Notes under the pieces: generated by a model
What the model was told of the DNA's origin: nothing
The model's input: only the letters and a program-made list of their open reading frames with translations
Databases searched by the model: none
Position numbers and translations under genes: made by a program
DNA from: Przewalskia tangutica
Taxonomy: Eukaryota > Streptophyta > Magnoliopsida > Solanales > Solanaceae
Assembly: GCA_029844215.1 (NCBI GenBank)
Contig: CM056728.1
Span: forward strand, 84,009,676 to 84,073,675
DNA: 64,000 nucleotides
Direction: 5' to 3'
Part shown: one piece after another, positions 25,065 to 35,242 of the stretch
How the letters are laid out: each line of letters begins with the position of its first letter
How positions within the stretch are numbered: position 1 is the stretch's first letter

Positions 25065-25450
25065 GGCCGATTCTACCTCGAGTCCATGAGATGGGCGAGA
25101 CATGTATACCAGATTCTACGAGACCCGTAGGATGGGCGGGACATGTATTCCACCCGATTCGACACCGAGTCCCATGAGATGGGCGGGAATGTGACCATCT
25201 GATCGACACCGAGTCCCGTGAGATGGGCGGGAATGTGACCATACGATCGACAAGTCCCATGAGATGGGCGGGAATGTGACCATCTGATCGACACCGAGTC
25301 CCATGAGATGGGCGGGAATGTGACCATCTGATCGACCAGTCCCATGAGATGGGCGGGAATGTGACCATCTGATCCGACACCAGTCCCATGAGATGGGCGG
25401 GAATGTGACCATCTGATTCACTCGAGTCCCACGGGATGGGCGAGACATGT
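25065..25450 (+). repeat. About 45 bp minisatellite in P2 middle LTR
   Basis: Eight or so units, each with CCCATGAGATGGG, a perfect inverted repeat with 5 bp arms and a 3 bp loop (first clear one at 25171-25183), followed by CGGGAATGTGACCAT and a spacer. Confidence 0.88.
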
Positions 25451-26062
25451 TATACGTATCATCGATTTATACCTAGGCTGCCGGCGGTGAGGAAGGAGTT
25501 CACGGGCATGAGGATGACTTGGAGGGCGTGAGTCACGACTTGACATGGCCTTTTATGTAGTAAGCGTAGTTTGGTTATCATACATGTCTCAGGTTTTCTA
25601 TAACCGTCTTGATTTCATTCTGATATTTTTGATTTCACATACTTGGTACTGTTGTCTTGACCTCCTTGAGGCTGCGTTCATCCGCATGGTAGAAGTACAC
25701 GATTGTTGATCCTCGCTCATAGGATCGCGATTCGGCGTTTGGGAAGCTCCGTTTCTCGGAGGCTTATCTTTTAGTATAGTCCTGTTATTGTAGAGTACTT
25801 GTACATTCGGGGTATGGCGGGCCCCTGTCCGTCATAGTTGTTATATTCTTAGAAGTGCAGTAATCTTGTTGTGGGCAAGGTTTGTAAAGGATGTAATCGT
25901 TGGGTTTTATATATAAGGGAAGGTGGCCAGGTTTTGGTTGCTTTGTTTCTTACTTTATGTCTTACTTCGTGTTTAAGTTTTTATTTCCGATTTTCTCGAT
26001 GTTGTATCACTAGGGTGCCGGGGTAAGGCACGATCGCGGGCGAGATCTGGTCGTGACAAAAG

Positions 26063-26075
26063 TGGTATCGAAGCG
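26063..26075 (+). other. P2 primer-binding site
   Basis: TGGTATCGAAGCG four bases after the LTR end; initiator-Met type, imperfect. Confidence 0.75.
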
Positions 26076-26258
26076 ATTAATCCTCGGAAAGTGTCTGAAC
26101 CGTATCTAGTAGAGTCTTGATTATCGGCGTGTTGTGCACCACACCTATATGTCGAGGCTACAGGATATTTAGGATTAGTTTCCATTCTTCTCACTCAGAT
26201 CGTGCCTTAGAAGCGTGTTATAAGTTGGACTCCCTCGGGCGTATCCATATGTACGATT

Positions 26259-26890
26259 ATGCCTCTCTGCAAAGCGCAAGCGGGAGGCAAGGCGATGAGA
26301 GCTGCAAATAGAACACAGAGGGTTACGAGGGCACATGCCTTGTAATTACCTGAGATAGTACTTCAGACGACGAGTTTTATGACGCCACTAGCCCAAAGTG
26401 AGTTTAGAAGCGGCGCGATTTCTCACGAGGCCACGATACGAGCCTCGCCCACGGCGAGGCCGAGATATGAGTTCAAGGAGATGGCGATTACTAGCTAAGT
26501 GGTGGTAGAATGAGATGGGCGGAGCCGGTGGTTCCGGCGATGCAGATGATTCACCACAGATCAATAGTCTGAGACTTCGGGATTTCTTGAGTTGCAGTTC
26601 GCCAGAGTTCTATGGATAGAGAGCTGAGGATGATTCTCAGGGTGTCATGCTAGTTTGGGAGATTGTTATGCTTGCGGCCAGCAGGGCCATTTGGTGAGAG
26701 TTTGTCTGACCAGAGGTAGCACGGATGTTGAGACTCAGCCTTCGGGATCGGTGGCTGGTCCATCGCCTTCTATAGCTAGCGCCTGCGGCGTGATTATGGT
26801 TAGAGCAACAAAAGAAAGTAAAGCGATGTTACAGAGATATCTTGACCACTTAGAAGTGGTTTATGTTGTTATGGTGGATACATGTTAAGT
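26259..26890 (+). pseudogene. gag: P2 second gag remnant, central deletion
   Basis: Start ATG at 26259. It has the same N-terminal segment and internal deletion as the first P2 copy, and an intact zinc knuckle CYACGQQGHLVRVC at 26664-26705 within an open frame that runs to the TAA at 26886. The shared deletion shows that the tandem units descend from one already defective element. Confidence 0.8.
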
Positions 26891-27773
26891 GCTAGGTACG
26901 GATAGCATGGTGTTAAGTGGGAATTAGAAAACATGGGTAGTTGAAAAGGGTAAGTCTGGGGGCGAGACAATTGTGAGCCTTAGAATTTATAACAGTTGGG
27001 ACCTTGGATGCAAGGCTGTCTTGAGTGGATGATTTTACGGTTGGTCTTTGTCGAAGTACTTGGTATGCGTGAAATATATTGTGGGATAATTCCATGGGTA
27101 GTGTGAGATGGATGTGGTAGCTTTCATGACTTGTATTAGCAAGATTGTTCCGGATCGGGGAACAAGAGTTTGGCGCGATAGCGGGTCGGGTTGAGGCATG
27201 ATCGCGGGTCAACCCGCAGCCCTTTATGGGATAGGGTCAGTTTGAGGTGGTCCCTCCAGGTGGTAGGGTCACGAGGGTGCTAGGCCCAAGTTTAAGTAAC
27301 CATCGTACGGGTTCGTGGATGCGTTCGACCAGAATCGGTTCGTGAAGGCCGGGAATGGCCTTAGAGGAAATTGAAGCTAGTGAGATGACCATGTTTGGAG
27401 GTAGTGACTCCAAAGTTTTGGAAACTGAAGCGATGACTAAAGTGTGGTACGTGTAGTAGAAATAGTTTAGGTGTACGAGAAGGGTACGACGAGTAAGAAA
27501 AGAAGCGAACGCGTGTTATGAAAACGGAAGTGATCATTTCTTTTGAAAAGTAAAGATGCGAAGGGAGTATCCTTTAGACCTTGGGTGGGAGCTTTTTGTG
27601 ATGTTAGAGGTGATTCCTCGTTGGCTTGAATTTGAGTTTTGCGCACATGTTATATTCTGGCCATTGGTGGCATGATCGGTTTTGTAAGTATAGTAGTGAA
27701 GACTATACCGGCGCATGTATGTTTGGAGACTTAGAAGGAACATTCGGGACGAATGTTTCTAAGGGGGAAAGAA
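26891..27773 (+). other. P2 second noncoding 3' block and polypurine tract
   Basis: Nearly identical to 22090-23002. AAGGCC/GGCCTT at 27345-27362, hairpin ACATTCG-GGA-CGAATGT at 27740-27756, purine tract AAGGGGGAAAGAA at 27761-27773. Confidence 0.72.
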
Positions 27774-28841
27774 TGTTACACCCAGTAGTTCCAGGGTATG
27801 TAGGTGAGGACGTACATACGAGAGTACGACAGTAATTTTGGAAAGGAAGAAAGATGTGATTTTTCGACGGAAAAGTTTCCGGTTTTTGTGAAGGAAAAAG
27901 GTTCGTTAATGGGAATTGGATTCCCAGGTTGGTATTTGGACTTCTTGGATTATATTAGAATTTTGAGATTTTATTTTGGAAATGGTCACGTGGGACCCAC
28001 GGGAGAAAATTCTGATTTTGTGGGGCCCACTTTGTTTTTGAGATTTTCGGTATTTTGGATATTTTCGGAAGACGAAATATTTTGGACGAGTAAGGGGGCG
28101 ACACGTGTCACCCCCCTTAGGTGGCTTGTAGTCGAAATCTTGTGGACAAGTGGCCTTGGCCGAAATGGCTTGCCAAGTGTCTAGCCACTTGTCCCAAGTC
28201 TTGTGTAGACTTGTGGCACCACACTTGTACCCCAATCTCACCACACACTTGCCTTGATCTTGGACCTTGATTTCTCTATTAATACCCCCCCCCCCCTTGT
28301 AGTGAAGACTTCATCATCCCACACTTAGTTCCAAGGCAAAAATACTCCCTCCCTCATATGTGTAGCTCTCGACTTTGGCCTTTCCCTTAGACCAAAAGTT
28401 GTCCCAAAATTCTTAAAGTTTTAAGTGTTCTTCCTTAGGGTGTTAGGAAGATTGTGTACCAAGAGTTGGAAAAGATTTCACACCCCTAGCCTAGAAATGT
28501 TGCCTTGGCCGAAAATTGCCAAATTGTAGCCTAAGTGTTCTTCAGTTTTTGGAGTTGGATCTTGAAGAGGAGTTGGTTAGGAGCTTCTAAGGGTTGCTTG
28601 GAGCGGATTGGAACGTAAGGAATTGGAGCTAAACGTTGCTCAGGATCGACTTATTAATCTTGGATAATTTTGGGCTTATCGAGGTAATGATCTATGTCCC
28701 CCTATTGTAATTGGATATTACATATTGTAGTAGTTTAGAATTGAGTATATTATATGAGGAAAGAAGATTGATAGAATTGAACTGTATTTACATTGGACTG
28801 TATTTACAGTAGACTTGTAGTATTATTGTGGGGAAGTGTTG

Positions 28842-28863
28842 TACACGTCCGGTTAGACGTGTA
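28842..28863 (+). other. Conserved U5 hairpin in P2 right LTR
   Basis: TACACGTC and GACGTGTA pair perfectly around CGGTTA, as in P1. Confidence 0.6.
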
Positions 28864-29854
28864 ACCCCCCCCCCCCCCTTTTGGAGTTGTTGGCTTGGTA
28901 GCGGGCCTTGTTAGAGGAGGAGATTTATGGGGTTGCGGGGAGTCTTCTTGAATTTTTGTAGAATAAGGAACCTTGTACTTAGAATTGTTCTCTGAAGAGA
29001 TCTAGAGGTTGATAGGCGTTTTGTGGCCTTTTAGGTTGAAGTACTACGAGTAGCGTATTCTACTTGGAGGGTGGAAAAGGCTAAGCGATTCTGATACTTT
29101 GAAGCTTTTTGCTTTTATCGATAATCGTCGCGGTATGTGAATCTCTTCCTATCTTTTCTAGCATGATTGTTGTGAACTATGTAGTACGGTAGATGCGTAT
29201 GTTAAGCAATTTGGTTGGTTTAAAACATAAAGTGTTATAACGGCTTTATGGGAAGTTGGTTATAACAACTTTAGGTAGGTAAAGAAATGGTTTGTGGTTT
29301 TTAAAAGACAAGAGACTTGACTTATAAATGACTTGATGTGAATTATTAAAGACTTGAATTGTGTTAAAAGTTGTGAAACGCATTTTTGAGAAATAGGTAA
29401 TTGGGTTTTAAAAGGAATAAGTTATATTGATTTCGGAAATGAGAATAAGTAGCGAACAAACCACTGCAGCGTTAATAAAGGAAAATGAATTGACTAATTA
29501 ATTATTATTAAAACCAGTAGAAACCTCCATCTGCATAGAAGCTAAGATAAGACAAAATTGTATTACATTTTCTAGATCATGGTTGCTTTAATAAGATTGT
29601 TATAAACAAGAATAACCTACTCACACATAAGGCATATGTTACTCAATTGTTTTAAAAGAGATTACGTTATTTGATTAAGACTATGAACTATGAAATCTTT
29701 CGAAAATAAGAGACTTGAGTATTTGAAATTAGGCAACTTGAACTTTTGAAAAAGAATGTTGTTACTTGACTTTAAAAAGGGAAAGTGTTTTGGTTTAAAA
29801 GGAAGGCATGGTAGTGTCTTAAATATGTCTTAGAAGAGGGTTTAAATGTTATGG

Positions 29855-30205
29855 CCGATTCTACCTCGAGTCCCATGAGATGGGCCGAGACATGTATACC
29901 ACCCGATTCTACACCGAGACCCATGGGATGGGCCGGGACATATATTCCACCCGATTCGACACCGAGTCCAATGAGATGGGCCGGGAATGTGACCATACGA
30001 TCCGACACCGAGTCCCATGAGATGGGCCGGGAATGTGACCATACGATCCGACACCGAGTCCCATGAGATGGGCCGGGAATGTGACCATCTGATCGACACC
30101 GAGTCCCATGAGATGGGCGGGAATGTGACCATACACCGACCGAGTCCCGTGCGATGGGCGGGAATGTGACCATACAATTCCACCTCGAGTCCCGGGATGG
30201 GTGAG
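29855..30205 (+). repeat. About 45-48 bp minisatellite in P2 right LTR
   Basis: About seven units with CCCATGAGATGGG hairpins, the counterpart of 25065-25450. Confidence 0.88.
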
Positions 30206-30824
30206 ACATGTTATCGATCATACGATTTATACCTAGGCTGCGGTGAGAAGGAGTTCCACGGCATGAGGATGACTTGGAGGCGTGAGTCCACGACTTGACA
30301 TGGCTTTTATGTAGTAAAGCGTAGTTTGGTTATCATACATGTCTCGGTTTTCTATAGGCTATCGTGATTTCATTCTGATATTTTTGATTTCACATACTGT
30401 ACTGTTATCTTGACCTCCTCGAGGCTGCGTTCATGCCGCAGGTAGAGGTACACCAGTTGTTGATCCTCGCTCATAGGATCGCAGTTCAGCGTTTGGGAAG
30501 CTCCGTTTCTCCGGAGGCTTATCTTTTGGTATAGTCCCCTGTCATTGTATGTACTTGTACATTCAGGGGTATGGCGGGGCCCTGTCCCATCATAGTTGTT
30601 ATATTCTTAGAGGTCTGTAGTACTGTTGTGGGCAAGGTTTGTAAAAGGATGTAACTGTTCGGGTTTTATATATAAGGGAAGGTGACCGGTTTTGGTTAGC
30701 CTGTTTCTTACTTTATGTCTTACTTCATGTTTAAGTTTTTATTTCCGCTGATTTTCTCTGATGTTGTATCACTAGGGTGCCCGGGGTAAGGCACCAGTCG
30801 CGGGCCCGAGATCGGGTCGTGACA

Positions 30825-31390
30825 AGAAGGGTGTGACGAGATTTGGAAGCGAGAAACTTAGCCCGAGGTACTTTGGGCCTTTTGGATCGTTTGTAGAATA
30901 GGCGGGTTGCACATAAGTTAGCACCGCCGTCCGACTTAGGAGACGATCGTCGTCTTCCGTGTTGCTATGTTTGGAAGAGTATCGGAGATCCATCAGTGTC
31001 CCGATTAATGATGACCAAGTTGGAAATAGTAACCGAGGTTTTAAAAGCAAGCAATGACGAAATGTGATGCGTATATTAGGAAGAGTTCGAGTGTACGAGG
31101 AGAATGCGAGTAAGAAAAGAGGCGAAGATGTGTTAAGATGATGGAAGTGTCCTTTTATAAAGTAAAGATGTGAAGAAAGTATCCTTTGGACCATAGGTGG
31201 AGCTAATAGTATTGTTATACGCTTTAGAGATGATTCTTCGTTGGCTCGGATGTGAGTTTTTTTGGCGTATGTTGTATTATGGCCATGTGTGGCATAATTG
31301 GTTTTAAATAAGTATAGTATGGAAGACTATCACGCGCAGTATGTTTGGAGACTTAGAAGGAACATTCGGACGAATGTTTCTAAGGAAGAA
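30825..31390 (+). mobile_element. P3 internal region, 3' noncoding end
   Basis: A remnant of the 3' interior of another + strand element, ending with hairpin ACATTCG/CGAATGT (31362-31377, loop reduced to GA) and purine tract AAGGAAGAA (31382-31390) before the LTR at 31391. It resembles the other 3' blocks only in its last 400 bp. Nothing coding is recognisable. P2 was inserted at its left edge. Confidence 0.7.
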
Positions 31391-31708
31391 TGTTACACCA
31401 CGTAGTTCGGGGTATGTATATGAGGGCGTGCGTGCGAGAATACGACATTAAAATTGAAAGGAAGAAAGATGTGATTTTTCGGCGGAAAAGTTTCCGATTT
31501 TGTGAAGGAAAAAGGTTCGTTAATGGGGTGGATTCCCGATTTGGTATTCGGACTTTTGGAATATTGGAGGATTATGGAATTTTATTTCAGAATTGGTCAC
31601 GTGGGACCACGGAAAAATTACTGATTTTGTGGGGCCACTTTGTTTTCGGATTTTTGGCATTACGGATTTTTTCGGAAGATGAAATATTTTGGACGAGTAG
31701 GGGAGCGA

Positions 31709-31898
31709 CACGTGTCACCTCCATGTGGCCATGTTGGCCGATTGGTGTTGGACAAGTGTCGCGGGCGTTTTGGTGGACAAGTGGCGAGCCACTTGTCCCA
31801 TTTGTGGTGGACATGTGGTTGGTAGAATCCACACACACATGTCCCCAATCTACACCTTACACTTGCTTTGATCCTAGCCATTGGTTGGCCTATAAATA
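31709..31898 (+). promoter_or_regulatory. P3 LTR promoter: G-box and TATA box
   Basis: CACGTG at 31709-31714 within GACACGTGTC; TATAAATA at 31891-31898. Confidence 0.6.
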
Positions 31899-32667
31899 CC
31901 CCCTTGTTGCAAGACTTATTTTTCATACACCCTTAATAGTTCCAAGGCAAAATTCTCCGTCCCTCCTTAGTGTATTTCTCGTACAACAAACACACCCCCC
32001 CCTTTGTGGAGAAATTTCTTCAAGTATTGTTATTATTCCAAATACCTTATCCTAAATCCCTTGTAGTATTCCAAAGTTATCTCTATACTAAGAGCCCGGA
32101 AATACCACTTTATTCCTTTAGTCGCAAAACGAAACCCTAGGAAAATCTTCATAGTTGGATGAAGTGTTAAGAAAAGTTGTTAAGAAACTTCTAAGGGTTG
32201 CTTGGAGCGGATTGGAGCGTAAGTAATTGGAGCTAAACATTGCTCAGGATCGACTTATAAATCTCGGATAATTTTGGGCTTATCGAGGTAATGATCTTTA
32301 TCCCCCTATTGTAATTGGAGATTACATGTTGTAGTAATGTATAATTGAGTATATGATATATGGAAGGATGATTAAAAAGAATTGAAGCTGATTTACATTG
32401 ACCGTATTCTGATGACTTGTAGTATTATTGTGGGCGAATTGTACACGTCAGGTTAGGCGTGTAATCCCGCTGAGTTGTTGGCTTGGTAGCGGGCCTTGAT
32501 ATTGGAGGTTATTTATGTAGTTGCGGGGAAGATCTTTGCAATTTTCCATAGAATATGGAACCTTGTTCTTAGAAATGTTCTACGAAGAGATCTAGAAGTT
32601 AATAGACGTTTTTATGACCATTATAGGTTGAAGTACTACGAGTAGCGTATTCTACTTGAAGGGTGGA

Positions 32668-32672
32668 AAATG
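32668..32672. repeat. P4 target-site duplication, left copy
   Basis: AAATG here against AAAGG at 42383-42387. The empty-site sequence in P2 (near 24275) reads GGAAAAGGCTAGC, so AAAGG is original and the left copy carries one change. Confidence 0.8.
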
Positions 32673-33057
32673 TGTTATACCCCGTATTTCCAGAGTATGT
32701 ATGTGAGGACATACATACAAATGTATAAGCCCTAATTAGGTTAAGGACGGAATTGTGAACTTCCAACGGAAAAGATTCCGAACCTTGCGAAGGAAATTTT
32801 ACGGTTTCAATATTTTAATTTATTACGGATTTTTCCGAGAGATGAAATATTTTGGACCAATAGGAGGGCGACATGTGTCACCCTAGGTGGCACTTGGTGG
32901 ACGATTTGATTGGCACGTTCTTTCCATTTTAAAGGCCAAAAACATTTGGTCAAAGTCTTGCAAGATATTTGTGGAGTAGATAGATAAGTGGGACCCACAC
33001 AACACATGTCCCCAATCTACACCATACACATGCTTCAATCCTAGCCATTGAATGTCC

Positions 33058-33065
33058 TATAAATA
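33058..33065 (+). promoter_or_regulatory. P4 5' LTR TATA box
   Basis: TATAAATA followed by a C-rich leader. A transcript from here would carry about 2 kb of LTR before gag unless spliced. Confidence 0.65.
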
Positions 33066-34199
33066 CCCCCTTAAGTTGCAAGACTTCTTCATCCACTTAA
33101 ACAATTCCCAAGTCTCAAAATCCCTCCCTCTTTGTAGTAGTTCTCGTCAACACCCTCTCCCTTAACCAAACTTTGTCCAAAAATTCTTAAACTCTTAAGT
33201 GTTCTTAGTGTATTAGGAAGATTATTAGCCAAAAGTTAGAAAAGATTTCACACCCAGCCCCAAAACTACCCCTTGGCGAGAGCATGGCAAGAACAAACCT
33301 AAGTGTTCTTCACTTGTTTGAGTTGATTCTTGAATAGAAGTTGGTTAGGAGCTTCTAAGGGTGATTTGTGGTGGTTTGGAACACAAAGATTTGGAGCTAA
33401 ACCTTTCTTAGGAGCGACTTATAATCTTGGATAATTTTAGGCTTATCGAGGTAAATATCTTTGTCCTTATTGTAATTAGAGATTACATACTATAGTAGTA
33501 TAGAAATGAGTATAAGATTTATAGAAGGATGTTATAAAGAAGAGAATTGAATCAGTAATTACATTGGACTGTATTTCTGAGACTTGTGTAGTATTACGGG
33601 AGGAGGTGCGCCAACTTTCCGTAGAATAAAGAACCTTATGCTTAGAATATTCTACGAAGTAGTCTAGACGTTGATAGACGTATTTGACTATTATAGGTTT
33701 ATACTTTGCGCGCGACATATTCGACTTGGCAGGTGGATTGGTAGGAGGTATGTGATCCTTCCTATACTCTTGAGCATGATATTTGTGAAATTTATATAGT
33801 ACGGTGACGTCGTGTGTTAACTAAATTTGGTATTACTTTGATGTCTTTTGACTTGAGTTTTAAATAATAAGAATCTTGAAGTATTTCAAAAGAGTTATGA
33901 ATAATTTTTGAAAGAAAGGAAATACTTGGTTTTAAAAGCTTAAGTGTTATACTAGCTTTATGGGAAGTTAGGTATAATGACTTAAGAAAGATAAAAGGAA
34001 CGGTTTACTTATTTGCTTATGAAAGCCTTGTAATGATTTGTAGAAAGTGTGGTAAGTTGGTTTGATAAGTAAACATGTTATGATGCTACGTGTGTTAGTG
34101 TCTTGTGATGTTTGTGTAAGGGGGTTATTCTTGTTGTGCTTACGTTGTTAAACGATAAGCCCATTGTACTGGTATTATATCACATACCCCCCTGACTTG

Positions 34200-34450
34200 T
34201 TATGATGCCGAGGATTTGCCACCCTCGATCCGAGGAATACCTCATGCGGGTCCATGCGACCTATGCGGAGCTGCGGGAGTTCCAGGATTGATCACTCCGG
34301 GTGTGTTCGTCGATCGCGAGAATACCTCATGCGGTCAGTGACTATCGCGGACTTGGGGTCGAGGATGATGCCGCGGGTTAGCTACCCCGTCACGAGAATA
34401 CCTCATGCGGTCTATGCGGATGCGGGAGTTCGATTAGGCTCGCGTAATGA
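34200..34450 (+). repeat. GC-rich repeat block in P4 5' LTR
   Basis: Three to four degenerate units with GAATACCTCATGCGG and GTTAGCTACCCCG. Related blocks lie at 1855-2075, 41545-41790 and 43395-43640. Confidence 0.65.
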
Positions 34451-35041
34451 TACTATAGGCGAATGGCCTTGCTCGATCATTAGCGGCCTAGAAAAGACGG
34501 TTATGTTATATCTATTTTGCTCTTGGTTATCTTTGTGGCACTATGTGCGGTTACATTGGTTGTTTAAATGCGTATTTGTAAAATTGGTTTTAAAATGATA
34601 TGATTTCACTTAAGTACTTTACGATTTCACATACTTGGTACTGTTATCTTGACCTCCTTGGGTGCGTTAAATCGCGTGTAGAGGTACTCCGCTGTTGATC
34701 CCGCTCTAGGATCACCGTTTACGCTTTTGGGAAAGCCCGTTTCTCGGGAGGCTTATCGTTTGGGTATGATCTCCTGTCATTATAAGCTTTATGTACATTC
34801 AGGTATGGCGGGGCCTGTCATATAGTTGTTTACATTCTAAGTGCCGTAGTCTGTTGTAAGTTGGGATGTCGCTCACTCTTGATGTATATATACATGCGAA
34901 AGGCAATATTTTCTTGGATAAAGCGTGTCTCATTTTACATATGTTTCATGTCTTGTTTTTATATTCGCCGTTACTCGATGTATGTCTACTTGGGTGCGGG
35001 TAAGGCACGATCTCGGGCCCGGATCGGAGTCGTGACAAAAG

Positions 35042-35053
35042 TGGTATCGAGCG
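35042..35053 (+). other. P4 primer-binding site
   Basis: TGGTATCGAGCG, four bases after the LTR end; initiator-Met tRNA type with one base missing in the CAG. Confidence 0.82.
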
Positions 35054-35242
35054 ATTAATCCTCGGAAAGTGTCTGAGCCGTATCTAGTAGAGTCTTGATT
35101 ATCGGTGTGTTGTGCACCACACCAATAATCAGGAGGCTATAGGATATTTAGGATTGGTTTCCATTCTTCTCACTCTGAGATCGTGCCTTAGAGCTGTGTT
35201 ATAAGTTGGACCCCTCTAACGTATTTCTTTTCTTTACCAGTT

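Larger units (their letters stand above)
23003..26058 (+). repeat. P2 middle LTR
   Basis: 3.06 kb, TGTTACACCCC to CGTGACA. It lies between a polypurine tract on its left and a primer site on its right, so it acts as 3' LTR of one unit and 5' LTR of the next. It carries the terminal hairpin (23025-23048), G-box, TATA box, a run of 12 C (23498-23509), the conserved core near 24700-24800 and a minisatellite. Confidence 0.9.
21483..30824 (+). mobile_element. P2: tandem gag-only element array, 5' truncated
   Basis: Order: internal (21483-23002), LTR (23003-26058), internal (26059-27773), LTR (27774-30824). The two interiors share the same gag deletion and are almost identical, and the middle LTR serves both. 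This is the product expected of unequal LTR-LTR recombination between copies. The first LTR and primer site are missing at the junction with R2. The right end is followed by P3 interior sequence starting AGAAG. Confidence 0.88.
27774..30824 (+). repeat. P2 right LTR
   Basis: 3.05 kb, ending GGGTCGTGACA. Colinear with the middle LTR. The differences are concentrated at CCG, CAG and CTG; for example most minisatellite units read GGGCCGGG here and GGGCGGG in the middle LTR. The TATA box is altered to TATTAATA (28277-28284), the G-box is at 28102-28107, and C runs lie at 28285-28296 and 28865-28878. Confidence 0.9.
31391..32672 (+). repeat. P3 3' LTR, first part
   Basis: Starts TGTTACACCACGTAG. 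It includes the G-box, TATA box, leader, GAGGTAATG motif at 32285 and the U5 hairpin at 32442-32463 (TACACGTC/GGCGTGTA, one G-T pair). P4 interrupts it after AAATG (32668-32672). Confidence 0.88.
32673..35037 (+). repeat. P4 5' LTR
   Basis: TGTTATACCCCGTATTTC to CGTGACA. A terminal hairpin lies at 32695-32718 (arms GTATGTATGT and ACATACATAC, loop GAGG). The G-box is changed to ACATGTGT (near 32871). TATAAATA at 33058-33065, donor-like GAG-GTAAAT at 33448-33456, and a repeat of the AATACCTCATGCGG type at 34200-34450. It lacks the conserved core of the other LTRs. Confidence 0.92.

Noticed and set aside
25054..25448. Overlapping 90-111 codon frames of repetitive protein (GDQMVTFPPISW-like)
   Set aside because: These are translations of the P2 minisatellite in several frames, open only because the unit length and lack of stops allow it.
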